Positions 18,008 to 28,297 of a stretch of DNA of 49,527 nucleotides are shown here, in pieces. This stretch comes from CATOSD01 sp034422735. Lineage in GTDB: Bacteria; Chloroflexota; Dehalococcoidia; Lucifugimonadales; CATOSD01. The position numbers and the translations under genes were made by a program. A model generated the notes under the pieces. The model was not told the DNA's origin. It did not search any database and saw only the letters and a program-made list of their open reading frames with translations. Positions within the stretch are counted from its first letter, which is position 1. Each line of letters begins with the position of its first letter. Location of the stretch: contig DAOUJL010000067.1 in assembly GCA_034422735.1 (NCBI GenBank), forward strand, positions 1 through 49,527, written 5' to 3'.

Positions 18008-19192
18008 TTGATTGAGTCGGAGCCATCCGAGTCGGCACGAGGGAGCAAGGAACAGCAGCTGTGGACCAGATGGCGGCGAACCGGCCTTGTGGTCGTCGCC
18101 ATGCTGATGGTACTGGGTCTGCTTTACATCGCGCGAGGGGCGCTGTTCCCGTTCATAATCAGCATAGTGCTGGCACAGCTACTCTATCCGTCGGTTGTGT
18201 TCCTCGAGGATCGGATGCCGGGCCGCCGCCGTTCCCCTGAGGCAGCCCGCATCGTCTCGATCCTGCTGATCTACCTCGCGTTCGTGGGGATAGTCGCCGG
18301 GATCCTGTACCTGACGATACCGCCTCTGTTCCACGAAGCCCAGGAGCTGGCAAGGACCCTCCCGGAGCTCTACGAACGTTCCAGGGCAACCGTGGAGAGC
18401 TGGTCCCACGAAATCACCGAGCGAATTCCGGTGGAATTGCGGACTCAACTCGAAGAAGCGGTCGCCGGTGGTGGCGACGTGCTCGCGGACGCCGCGCAGG
18501 GCGTTATCGGGCGTACGATCAGCGGGGTGTCCAACGCGGTGACCGTCGTCATCGGGCTAGCCGTGGTGCCGTTCTTCCTGTTCTACCTGCTCAAGGACCG
18601 CGAGCAGGTGGTCGGCGGCTTGTACACGATGCTACCCCCGACCGGGCGCAAGCACACTGCGAACGTGGTGTTGCTGGTCAACGAGGTCGTCGGCTCTTAT
18701 GTGCGCGCCCAGCTTCTGAGCGCCACGATCGTCGGGCTGCTAGTCTTCGTGGGATTGACAGTCCTCGGGATCGAGTTCGCGGCCGTGCTCGGCCTGGTCG
18801 CCGGACTGTTCGGCCTGATTCCGATAATTGGCCCTCTGCTGGGAGCCATCCCCGGCCTGCTCGTCGCCCTTGCGAGGTCGCCCGAGCAGATTATCTGGGT
18901 CGCACTGGTCTACCTGGTGGTCCAGCTGATAGAGAACAACCTCATAGCGCCACGCGTTCAGGGAGGGGCCGTGCGCCTCAACCCCGCAATCATCATGGCC
19001 ACCCTGGTGCTCGCGAGCGAAATCGCGGGGCTTTGGGGCGTGATCGTGGCGGTGCCCCTGGTCGCCGCCACGAGGGACGTGTTCGTTTATTTCTACAACG
19101 AGTGGAGCGGCATCGCCGGCGACGAGTCGCCAGAGGGCCACGCGGAGCCTGATACCTCGGACGCAGGCCCGGCTCCGCGAGAAGAGGAGTAG
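18008..19192 (+). CDS. AI-2E family transporter (UPF0118)
   Basis: A 394-residue membrane protein with an N-terminal pair of hydrophobic segments, a polar helical region (ELARTLPELYERSRATVESW), and a C-terminal bundle. The bundle contains PFFLFYLLKDRE, GLFGLIPIIGPLLGAIPG and QLIENNLIAPRVQGGAVRLNP, all hallmarks of the AI-2E/UPF0118 permease family. Members include the TqsA exporter and Na+/H+ antiporters, so autoinducer transport should not be assumed. The start chosen is TTG 18008 with GGAGGT seven bases upstream. In-frame starts from 17906 onward lack ribosome binding sites. The C-terminal 25 residues are acidic and disordered-looking. Confidence 0.85.
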   Translation: MIESEPSESARGSKEQQLWTRWRRTGLVVVAMLMVLGLLYIARGALFPFIISIVLAQLLYPSVVFLEDRMPGRRRSPEAARIVSILLIYLAFVGIVAGILYLTIPPLFHEAQELARTLPELYERSRATVESWSHEITERIPVELRTQLEEAVAGGGDVLADAAQGVIGRTISGVSNAVTVVIGLAVVPFFLFYLLKDREQVVGGLYTMLPPTGRKHTANVVLLVNEVVGSYVRAQLLSATIVGLLVFVGLTVLGIEFAAVLGLVAGLFGLIPIIGPLLGAIPGLLVALARSPEQIIWVALVYLVVQLIENNLIAPRVQGGAVRLNPAIIMATLVLASEIAGLWGVIVAVPLVAATRDVFVYFYNEWSGIAGDESPEGHAEPDTSDAGPAPREEE

Positions 19193-19198
19193 CGAGGT

Positions 19199-19238
19199 CG
19201 CCCGGCAAGGCCCGCCGATTGTGAGCCTTTACCGGGCG
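19199..19238. terminator. Inverted repeat between convergent permease and lexA genes
   Basis: CGCCCGG-CAAGGC pairs with GCCTTTA-CCGGGCG (7 plus 4 bp, with a bulge). It lies in the 67-bp gap between the two stop codons and may end transcription from both sides. There is no strong T-run. Confidence 0.4.
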
Positions 19239-19259
19239 GAACGATGCCGTGAGCGTGGT

Positions 19260-19907
19260 CTACAGCGTGCGGAACACCCCGACGACCCGGCCGCGCACCG
19301 CAACCTGGTCCGCCGGCAACTCGATGGGGGCCATCGTCTCGTTCTCGGGCTGGAGCCTGACAGTGTCGCCCTTCAGGAAGAAGCGCTTCAGCGTTACCTC
19401 CTCGTCGTTCAGGAGCCACGCGGCCACCATGTCGCCGTTTTCGGGCTGCGCCACCGGCTCGAGTAGCACTAGGTCGCCGTCCGCGACGAAGGCGTCGATC
19501 ATCGAGGTGCCCTTGACGCGCAGGGCGTAAACGTCCGACCTGCCGTTAGAGAGCGACGGAGGAATCTCGACGTTCTCGTAGTCGTCGTCGGTGCGAATGT
19601 CCGAGGAGAATGTGGGGAGCGGAGCGCCCGCGGCTATGTTGCCGAGAACCGGCACGCTGAGAATCTGAGGGCCGGAAGCGCCGTGCCAGCCGCCCGTCAG
19701 CTCGATGCCGCGCGACACGCCGGCCTCCCTGCGGAGATAGCCCTCGCGGTGAAGGATCTTGAGGTTGTAGTCGACCACCGAGGTGGAGCTGACCTCGCAG
19801 CCCGTCTGGATGTCTCGGACGGTCGGCGGGTAGTGGTGATCGTTCAGGAAATCGCGGATGAACTCCAGGATACGCTCCTGCCTAGCGGAAATGCTGCCCT
19901 TTGCCAT
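19260..19907 (-). CDS. lexA: LexA repressor
   Basis: A 215-residue protein with an N-terminal winged helix (ARQERILEFIRDF ... PPTVRDIQTGCEVSSTSVVDYNLKIL). The C-terminal S24 self-cleaving domain has its nucleophile Ser135 in GTSMIDAFVADGD and general base Lys174 in VTLKRFF. The Ala93-Gly94 bond in IAAGAPLP is the expected cleavage site. It represses SOS genes until RecA filaments trigger autocleavage. The ATG has GGAGG seven bases upstream. A promoter and an overlapping SOS-box-like site lie just upstream, so it is probably autoregulated. lexA, mfd and polX all occur in this window. Confidence 0.93.
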   Translation of the reverse strand: MAKGSISARQERILEFIRDFLNDHHYPPTVRDIQTGCEVSSTSVVDYNLKILHREGYLRREAGVSRGIELTGGWHGASGPQILSVPVLGNIAAGAPLPTFSSDIRTDDDYENVEIPPSLSNGRSDVYALRVKGTSMIDAFVADGDLVLLEPVAQPENGDMVAAWLLNDEEVTLKRFFLKGDTVRLQPENETMAPIELPADQVAVRGRVVGVFRTL

Positions 19908-19943
19908 GTGTCACCCTCCAGTTGTGCGCTCGTTGCCTTACGT

Positions 19944-19955
19944 GACCAAATGTTC
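19944..19955 (-). promoter_or_regulatory. Putative SOS box (LexA operator)
   Basis: The minus strand reads GAACATTTGGTC, one mismatch from the Gram-positive-type SOS box GAAC-N4-GTTC. It lies between the lexA -10 and the start codon, where LexA would block initiation. Confidence 0.55.
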
Positions 19956-19959
19956 GGCA

Positions 19960-19988
19960 AGTGTAACAAGCCAGAACAGCCGTGTCAA
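19960..19988 (-). promoter_or_regulatory. Predicted lexA promoter
   Basis: A perfect TTGACA (19983-19988), 17-bp spacer, and TACACT (19960-19965) preceded by TGT as an extended -10. Confidence 0.65.
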
Positions 19989-20000
19989 GCGTTGCCCGAA

Positions 20001-20029
20001 TTGACTTGGCAGGCGCGAAATGCTAATCT
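20001..20029 (+). promoter_or_regulatory. Predicted promoter of the cupredoxin-YceI pair
   Basis: TTGACT (20001-20006), 17-bp spacer, and TAATCT (20024-20029) preceded by TGC as an extended -10. It is divergent from the lexA promoter, with only 12 bp between the two -35 elements. Confidence 0.55.
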
Positions 20030-20112
20030 CTGTGTGAAATAAGTAACGAATGCCTGTGCCAGGCCTGGCCCACCTGCACGCGAGGCCGATACTCGCTGCA
20101 TCAGGAGGCGAC

Positions 20113-20583
20113 GTGCTCAAGAGACTGGTCCTCTCAGCGCCGATTCTTGGACTGCTCATGCTCGCTATCGCCGCGTGCGGAAGCGAGCCGATGGCTGTGG
20201 CCCCAACCGGGGAGAGATTCTCGCCTCCTCCGCCACCCGCCGCACCGGTAGAGCTGGCAACACCTACCCCGGAGGGGGGCCAGGCTGCCGCGACAGGCGA
20301 AGGTACCCAGATCACCGTCGACCTGCTGGACAACGACGGCAGAGGCCCCTACGCATACGATCCCGCTGACTTCGTCTTTTCTGTCGGAGAGACGGTGACG
20401 TTCACGCTCGAATCTGAGGCCGTGTACCATACGTTCACCATCGACGGCACAAGCGTAGACGTAGACGTCGATGTCGACGAAGTGGTGACTGTCACCTACA
20501 CATTCGACGAGGCGGGCACCTTCGACCTCATCTGCATCCCGCACGAGTTGAACGGGATGGTAGGCGTCATAACCGTCCAGTAG
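20113..20583 (+). CDS. Cupredoxin-domain lipoprotein
   Basis: A 156-residue secreted lipoprotein. A hydrophobic signal ends at AIAACGS with the lipid-attached Cys22. A Pro/Thr-rich tether follows, then a cupredoxin beta-barrel. The type-1 copper ligands are all present: His106 (VYHTF), then Cys141, His144 and Met149 in CIPHELNGM. The protein should be a cell-surface blue copper protein acting in electron transfer or copper binding. A run of Val-Asp dipeptides sits at about 116-122. The start is GTG 20113 behind AGGAGG. An in-frame ATG at 20050 would bury the signal peptide and lies too close to the promoter. It is followed by YceI, CopA and a YHS protein. Confidence 0.85.
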   Translation: MLKRLVLSAPILGLLMLAIAACGSEPMAVAPTGERFSPPPPPAAPVELATPTPEGGQAAATGEGTQITVDLLDNDGRGPYAYDPADFVFSVGETVTFTLESEAVYHTFTIDGTSVDVDVDVDEVVTVTYTFDEAGTFDLICIPHELNGMVGVITVQ

Positions 20584-20596
20584 GGCGTCTATCCGC

Positions 20597-21406
20597 ATGA
20601 GACCGCTGTCTGTTGCTTTTCTGCTCGGCGCAATTGCGCTGCTTGCCGCGATTGCGTGCGGCTCCTCCGCCGACACGGAAGAAGACGCCGCGCCGCCACG
20701 GCCGCCTACGGCAACGGGAGCGGCCCCGGTCCAGCAGCCGCCGACGCCAACGGTCCCGCCTCCCGCGGCGGTGGAGCAGCCCGCTACACCCCCCGACACG
20801 CCCAGCGCGAACGAGCTCGCTCCCGCCCAGGACCGGACGCCTGAGCCGACGCAACCTGGAGAGGCGGGAGGCGGCGCGACGATTACCATCGACGACGGGA
20901 CGCTGGCCCGCTACGTCATCGGAGAGCAACTCGCCAACCGCGACCTCCCCAACGACGCCATCGGTGAGACGTCCAATGTCACCGGCAGCATCGTGTTCGA
21001 CGCGGAAGGCAACGTGGTGCCCGGAGAATCGACACTGGTGGTAGACGTGTCCACGCTGGAGAGCGACTCCGGCCGCCGCGACAACTTCCTGCGCGGCAAT
21101 ACACTCCAGACGGCGACGTACCCCGAGGCGACACTGGTCGTGAACGAGGCGGTCGGCCTACCCTGGCCGCTGCCGGAGAGCGGCGAGGCGGCGTTCACTC
21201 TGGTAGGCGACTTCACCGTGCGGGACGTGACCAAAGAGGTCACGTGGAATGTCACGGCGCAGTTCGGGCCGGAGATAACCGGGCAGGCTGCGACTGTGTT
21301 CACGTTCGACTACTTCGAGATGAGCAAGCCCAGGCTGGCCTTCATCCTGAGCCTGGATGACGAGATAAAGCTGGAGATCGACTTCCTGGCGTCGGTGAAT
21401 CCGTAG
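20597..21406 (+). CDS. YceI-family lipoprotein
   Basis: A 269-residue protein with a lipoprotein signal (LLAAIACGSS, Cys21), a long Pro/Thr/Ala-rich linker to about residue 95, and then a YceI-like lipocalin-fold domain. YceI traits are GSIVFDAEGNVVPGESTLVVDVSTLESD, RDNFLRGNTLQTATYPEATLVV and FTLVGDFTVRDVTKEVTWNV. YceI domains bind isoprenoid or other amphiphilic ligands at the cell surface. It starts 13 bp after the cupredoxin stop with a poor ribosome binding site, so translation is probably coupled. A joint role of the two lipoproteins in surface redox or lipid-quinone chemistry is inference. Confidence 0.85.
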   Translation: MRPLSVAFLLGAIALLAAIACGSSADTEEDAAPPRPPTATGAAPVQQPPTPTVPPPAAVEQPATPPDTPSANELAPAQDRTPEPTQPGEAGGGATITIDDGTLARYVIGEQLANRDLPNDAIGETSNVTGSIVFDAEGNVVPGESTLVVDVSTLESDSGRRDNFLRGNTLQTATYPEATLVVNEAVGLPWPLPESGEAAFTLVGDFTVRDVTKEVTWNVTAQFGPEITGQAATVFTFDYFEMSKPRLAFILSLDDEIKLEIDFLASVNP

Positions 21407-21451
21407 TCCTTTACCCCAGCCCATCCCTCGTGTGATTCCGCCCTCCCAACC

Positions 21452-21483
21452 GTGCCATTCCGAGCGTACCCGAGGGATCTGTA
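21452..21483. repeat. CATTCCGAGC repeat, copy 1
   Basis: GTGCCATTCCGAGCG ... CGAGGGATCTGTA. It resembles 40694-40722 (GTGTCATTTCGAGCG ... CGAGAAATCT) and 40667-40690, and lies just upstream of the copA promoter. Confidence 0.5.
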
Positions 21484-21506
21484 GCGCCCCCTTCCACGCC
21501 CATACG

Positions 21507-21536
21507 TTGACCGGCGGATTGGGCCGCGCGTATTAT
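21507..21536 (+). promoter_or_regulatory. Predicted copA promoter
   Basis: TTGACC (21507-21512), 18-bp spacer, TATTAT (21531-21536). The spacer is near the range typical of MerR-type activation, but no clear CueR dyad is seen in it. Confidence 0.6.
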
Positions 21537-21598
21537 GTCCCATATCCGACCCGCGCCAGCGGGCGAGCGTGACGTCCCGCATACCGAGAGGCTATCAG

Positions 21599-24070
<2,472 letters not shown>

Positions 24071-24085
24071 ACGGAGGCGGTGAAT

Positions 24086-24292
24086 TTGCGTATACCTTTC
24101 TTCAGCAAGCGCGGCGAAGACCTGATGGCGACCGACCCTGTCTGCCACATGGAGGTGGACACCAAGCGGCCCAACGGCGGCACGTGGGAGCATGAGGGCG
24201 TCACCTACTACTTCTGCGGCCCCGGCTGCAACCGCGCCTTCCAGCGGGAGCCGGAGGCGTACCTGTCCGGCCAAAAGAAAATCGACATGTGA
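24086..24292 (+). CDS. YHS-domain protein
   Basis: A 68-residue protein consisting of a short basic lead and one YHS domain. It has DPVCHMEVD, GTWEHEGVTYYFCGPGCNRAF and PEAYL, with cysteines in the family's CxM and FCxxxC positions. YHS domains are often fused to or encoded beside copper ATPases and are thought to bind metal. This one starts 15 bp after copA, so a copper-delivery or sensing role is a reasonable inference. TTG 24086 fits a GGAGG eight bases upstream. GTG 24080 (2 bases from that site) and ATG 24125 are alternatives. Confidence 0.8.
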   Translation: MRIPFFSKRGEDLMATDPVCHMEVDTKRPNGGTWEHEGVTYYFCGPGCNRAFQREPEAYLSGQKKIDM

Positions 24293-24303
24293 CGTGGGCC
24301 AAG

Positions 24304-24338
24304 TCCCCTCTCCCAAGACTGGGAGAGGGTTAGGGTTG
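24304..24338. repeat. CTCTCCC palindromic repeat, copy 2
   Basis: TCCCCTCTCCC-AAGACT-GGGAGAGGG then TTAGGGTTGA. It directly follows the YHS gene and may double as a transcript-end hairpin. Confidence 0.65.
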
Positions 24339-24386
24339 ATGGCGCTCGCCTCATCAAGCCTGAACAGTTCCAAGGTTTCACGCCGA

Positions 24387-24415
24387 TTGACCGGCTGCGC
24401 GTACTGGCAGATAAT
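24387..24415 (+). promoter_or_regulatory. Predicted tRNA-Leu promoter
   Basis: TTGACC (24387-24392), 17-bp spacer, GATAAT (24410-24415). The start site would fall at the beginning of the palindrome at 24421. Confidence 0.55.
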
Positions 24416-24420
24416 AGACG

Positions 24421-24439
24421 GGCACGGCTCAGCCGTGCC
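24421..24439. repeat. Palindrome GGCACGGCT-C-AGCCGTGCC in the tRNA leader
   Basis: A perfect 9-bp inverted repeat with a one-base centre, 13 bp upstream of the mature tRNA-Leu 5' end. It would form a hairpin at the 5' end of the precursor. Confidence 0.6.
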
Positions 24440-24452
24440 TCGCCCGAGTCGC

Positions 24453-24537
24453 GCCGAAGTGGCGGAATGGTAGACGCGGCGGTCTCAAAAACCGTTGGGA
24501 GTTAAATCCCGTGTCGGTTCGACTCCGACCTTCGGCA
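24453..24537 (+). tRNA. tRNA-Leu (anticodon CAA)
   Basis: The acceptor arms GCCGAAG and CTTCGGC pair perfectly. The D arm contains TGGCGGAATGGTAGACGC. The anticodon stem GCGGT/ACCGT closes the loop CTCAAAA, giving anticodon CAA. A long variable arm (TTGGGAGTTAAATCCCGT) and GGTTCGACT follow. The genomic sequence after the discriminator A is CTC, so CCA is not encoded and must be added enzymatically. Confidence 0.93.
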
Positions 24538-24577
24538 CTCGGCGTCATCGCGCGGGCGAGCGGAAATAAAAAATCGA

Positions 24578-24602
24578 GCCGGTCCGGACCATCCGGGCCG
24601 GC
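24578..24602 (-). terminator. Strong hairpin with a T-run on the minus strand
   Basis: GCCGG-TCCGGA-CCA-TCCGGG-CCGGC forms an 11-pair stem with one wobble. On the minus strand it is followed by TCGATTTTTTATTTCC, which is terminator-like. On the plus strand no T-run follows. It lies between tRNA-Leu and mfd. Confidence 0.4.
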
Positions 24603-24655
24603 GCTTTGGCGCGTATCGAAAAACCGGCGCCGGGCCAGGGCGCGAGGAGGCCGCA

Positions 24656-24679
24656 GTGACGGCGATAGATGAGGCTTAG
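24656..24679 (+). other. Possible 7-codon upstream ORF overlapping the mfd start
   Basis: GAGGAGG is followed five bases later by GTG, opening a frame of seven codons that stops 8 bp inside mfd. The mfd ATG itself has no good site, so this short frame may deliver ribosomes to it. An assembly or sequencing frameshift is the alternative. Confidence 0.3.
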
Positions 24680-27600
24680 CTCGCTTGGACGGCTGCTGGG
24701 CGGCACGCCGCAGTTCGGCGCGCTCCGGCATTCGCTCCAGCGACATACCACCCACGACAAGGCGATCATGCCGGAACAGGCACTCGCGTTCTCGCTCGCC
24801 CAGCTATGGCACGAGCTGGACGCCCCTATGGTGGTCGTCGCGCCGCTGCCCGAGCACGCGCGCCGGCTGTACGAGCAGATGCAGGTGTGGGGCGGCGAGT
24901 CCTGCGCGCTCCACTTCCCCGAGACCGAGACGCTGCCGTTCGAGCGCCTGGCCTCGGACGACGGCACCATCCAGCAGCGCCTGGCAACCCTCGCCGCGCT
25001 ACGCGCCGACGGGAGCCGCTCTCGTCCGCCCGCGGTGGTCGCATCAGCCTCGGCGGCGGCGCAAAAGACGCTGGACAGGGATAGCTTCGAGCAGAACAGC
25101 CACGACCTCACCGTGCGTGAGAGCGTGGACCTCGACGAGACGCTGGATCTGTGGAGCCGCATCGGCTACCTGTTCGAAAGCTCCGTCGTGGGCCCGGGCC
25201 AGTTCAGTAGGCGCGGCGGCATTATAGATGTCTTCCCCGTTGGCGCGGATGCCCCCGCCCGCATCGAGTTGTGGGGCAACGAGATCGACACGATCCGCGA
25301 GTTCGACCCGGCGACACAGCGATCCACGCGCGCGGTCGATACCGTCAGGATCATCCCGGCGCGGGAGACACTGCCCTCGCTCACGCCCCGCGAGCTGTTG
25401 GACGCCCGGCTGGGCCGCATCGACGTCTCCAACTGCACGCCGGAGTCCGCGGAGCGGCTCCAGGATGAGTTCAACGCGCTTCTGGACGGCTACGACGTGG
25501 AGGAGCTTGAGTTCTACGCGGGCTTCTTCAATCATGGCTCGCTTTTCGACTATCTGCCGGAAGACAGTCTGCTGGTTGTTGTGCGCCCGGCCCGCGTCGC
25601 GGGCGCGGCGTGGGACGTGGAGGAGCGCACCGAGCACCTGCGCGAGGCGAAGGAAGGCCGGGGCGAGCTGCCGCGGCTGTTCCCATCGTCCCACTTCGCC
25701 TGGCGCGAGGTCGAGGAGCGCATGGGCAGGTTCGCCAGGCGGCTCGACGTGGAGCCTTCCGCCACGGGCGAGCGCGACGAGGCGGCGTCGCACGTTCTGC
25801 CCTTCGGCGAAGCGCCCTCGTACTACGGCAAGCTGGAGGACTTCGTGGAGGACGTAGACGGCTTCGCCGCCAGCGGCAGGCGCGTGGTCGCCGTCACGTC
25901 CCACTCCAGGCGGCTGGGCGAGATACTTGACGGCTACGGCGTCGCCGCGGAGGTCGGCGCGAACCTCGACGAAGACAGACCGCCCGGCTCGGTCAGCGTG
26001 CTCCAGGCGGAGGGCGCGGGCCTTCAGGAGGGCTTCACGCTGTCCACACCATCGGGCGAACTTGTGGTGTTCAGCGACGCCGAGGTGTTCGGCGTGGCCA
26101 AGCGCCGCAGCTCCGCCAGGCGAAACACCATGCGCCGCGCGGCGTTCCTGTCCGAGCTTTCGCCTGGCGACTACGTGGTGCACGTGGAGCACGGCATCGG
26201 CAGGTTCGTGGGCACCGGCAAGGGGCCGCGCGGCCAGGAGGGCGAGTTCCTCACACTCCAGTACGCGCAGGGCGACAAGCTGTACGTGCCCATGGAGCAT
26301 CTCGACCGCGTCGGCCCATACGTCGCGCCGCTCGACCGACCGCCGTCGCTCACGCGGCTGGGCACGCAGGAGTGGCGGCGCGCCAAGGCGCGGGCGGAGC
26401 GCTCCACGCGGGAGATGGCCTCCGAGCTTCTGGCGCTGTACGCCTCGCGCGAGCTCTCGGAGGGCTACGCCTTCGCCCCCGACACGCACTGGCAGGCGGA
26501 GCTAGAGGAGTCGTTCCCGTTCGAGGAGACGCCCGACCAGCTATCCACCATCGCCGAGGTGAAGACCGACATGGAGTCGACCAAGCCCATGGACCGGCTC
26601 ATCTGCGGCGACGTAGGCTACGGCAAGACCGAGATTGCGCTGCGCGCGGCGTTCAAGGCCGTGATGGAGGGCATGCAGGTCGCCATACTGGTGCCGACGA
26701 CCGTGCTGGCCCAGCAGCACTACATGACGTTCACCCAGCGCCTGGGCGCCTATCCAGTCAGGATCGAGGCGCTCAGCAGGTTCCGCACCGACCGCGAGCA
26801 GCGCGACATCGTGCGCCGGCTGGCCGAGGGCGAGGTGGACATCTGCGTTGGAACACACCGCCTGCTCCAAAAGGACGTGCGATTCAAGAACTTGGGACTG
26901 GTGGTGGTGGACGAGGAGCAGCGCTTCGGCGTGGCCCACAAGGAGCGGCTGAAGCAGATGCGCGAGCAGGTGGACGTGCTCACCATGACCGCCACGCCCA
27001 TCCCGCGCACGCTCCACATGTCCCTGGCGGGCGTGCGCGATATGAGCACCATCGAGACGCCGCCCGAGGAGCGGCTGCCCATCAAGACCTACGTGTCCGA
27101 GTTCAGCGAGGACCTGGTGCGCGAGGCCATTCTCCGCGAGCTCGACCGGCAGGGGCAGGTCTACTTCCTGCACAACCGCGTCTACAACATCGACTACATG
27201 GCCGGATACGTCAGGCGGCTCGTGCCGGAAGCCGAGGTAGGGGTGGCCCACGGTCAGATGGCCGAGGGCCAGCTCGAGAGCACGATGCTGGACTTCGCCG
27301 AGGGCAAGATGGACGTGCTGGTGTGCACGACGATAATCGAGTCGGGCCTCGACATCCAGAACGTCAACACGCTGATAATCAACCGCGCCGACGCTTTCGG
27401 CCTGGCGCAGCTTTACCAGCTACGAGGCCGCGTGGGCCGCGGCTCGCGCCGTGCCTACTCCTACCTGCTGGTGCCCAGGGCGCGCAGCCTGACAGAGGCG
27501 GCGGATAAGCGACTCCGCGCCATGCTGGCGGCGTCCGAGCTGAGCGCCGGATTCCGCATCGCCATGAAGGACCTCGAAATCCGCGGCGCCGGCAACATCC

Positions 27601-28244
27601 TGGGCGCCGAGCAGAGCGGCCACATTCACGCCATCGGATTCAACCTGTACACGCAGCTCCTGTCCAACGCCGTCGAGGAGCTTCGCGCCGGGGGCGGCGC
27701 GGGACGGAACGGCAGCGGCGACGCGGAAGCGGAGCAGATCGGCCGCGAGTCCGGGCCGTTCGCCACGGCCCAGGCGCCGCAGCAGGGTCCCAAGCTGGAC
27801 CTGGGCATACCTGTGAGCCTGCCGGATGAGTACGTGGAGCACCTGCCGGCGCGCATCGACCTGTACCACCGGCTGGCCGCCCTGTCCAGGCTGGAGGGCG
27901 TGAGCGACGTGGAGGAGGAGCTCAGAGACCGGTTCGGCCCGCTGCCGTGGCAGGCGCAGAACCTGCTTTACGCGACGCGGCTCAGGATCAGCGCCCGCGA
28001 GGCCGGCGTAGTCGCCATCACGCGCCAGGACGACCGGGTCGTCATCCAGCTCGGGGACAGCGTAGGCGGCGCGAGACCGGCGCTGCAACGCGCGTTGGGG
28101 AGCGCCGTCGAGGTTGGCGACACGCAGCTACGCATGAGCGTAGACGGCGCCGCCTCCGGCTGGGAGACCGCCCTCGCCGAGGCGGTAGGTCGGCTCGCCG
28201 AGTTTCGCACGCGACTGATTTCTGAGCTGGCCTCGGTGGGCTAG
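24669..28244 (+). CDS. mfd: Transcription-repair coupling factor
   Basis: A 1191-residue protein of normal Mfd length. The N-terminal UvrB-like part carries GPGQFSRRGGIIDVFPVGADAPARIELWGNEID. The RNA-polymerase-interacting domain contains GDYVVHVEHGIGRF. The RecG-like translocase has Walker A GDVGYGKT (647-654) and DEEQ (748-751), followed by TATPIPRTLHMSL and QLRGRVGR. The C-terminal domain ends about residue 1191. It removes stalled RNA polymerase at lesions and recruits UvrA. The ATG 24669 is poorly supported by a ribosome binding site, since the AGGAGG is 18 bases away and serves a short upstream frame. Confidence 0.95.
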   Translation: MRLSSLGRLLGGTPQFGALRHSLQRHTTHDKAIMPEQALAFSLAQLWHELDAPMVVVAPLPEHARRLYEQMQVWGGESCALHFPETETLPFERLASDDGTIQQRLATLAALRADGSRSRPPAVVASASAAAQKTLDRDSFEQNSHDLTVRESVDLDETLDLWSRIGYLFESSVVGPGQFSRRGGIIDVFPVGADAPARIELWGNEIDTIREFDPATQRSTRAVDTVRIIPARETLPSLTPRELLDARLGRIDVSNCTPESAERLQDEFNALLDGYDVEELEFYAGFFNHGSLFDYLPEDSLLVVVRPARVAGAAWDVEERTEHLREAKEGRGELPRLFPSSHFAWREVEERMGRFARRLDVEPSATGERDEAASHVLPFGEAPSYYGKLEDFVEDVDGFAASGRRVVAVTSHSRRLGEILDGYGVAAEVGANLDEDRPPGSVSVLQAEGAGLQEGFTLSTPSGELVVFSDAEVFGVAKRRSSARRNTMRRAAFLSELSPGDYVVHVEHGIGRFVGTGKGPRGQEGEFLTLQYAQGDKLYVPMEHLDRVGPYVAPLDRPPSLTRLGTQEWRRAKARAERSTREMASELLALYASRELSEGYAFAPDTHWQAELEESFPFEETPDQLSTIAEVKTDMESTKPMDRLICGDVGYGKTEIALRAAFKAVMEGMQVAILVPTTVLAQQHYMTFTQRLGAYPVRIEALSRFRTDREQRDIVRRLAEGEVDICVGTHRLLQKDVRFKNLGLVVVDEEQRFGVAHKERLKQMREQVDVLTMTATPIPRTLHMSLAGVRDMSTIETPPEERLPIKTYVSEFSEDLVREAILRELDRQGQVYFLHNRVYNIDYMAGYVRRLVPEAEVGVAHGQMAEGQLESTMLDFAEGKMDVLVCTTIIESGLDIQNVNTLIINRADAFGLAQLYQLRGRVGRGSRRAYSYLLVPRARSLTEAADKRLRAMLAASELSAGFRIAMKDLEIRGAGNILGAEQSGHIHAIGFNLYTQLLSNAVEELRAGGGAGRNGSGDAEAEQIGRESGPFATAQAPQQGPKLDLGIPVSLPDEYVEHLPARIDLYHRLAALSRLEGVSDVEEELRDRFGPLPWQAQNLLYATRLRISAREAGVVAITRQDDRVVIQLGDSVGGARPALQRALGSAVEVGDTQLRMSVDGAASGWETALAEAVGRLAEFRTRLISELASVG

Positions 28245-28297
28245 AGTGAATCCCAGTACAGGTTTAAGGCTTTCATTCGACTAAGGAGACATGGCAA

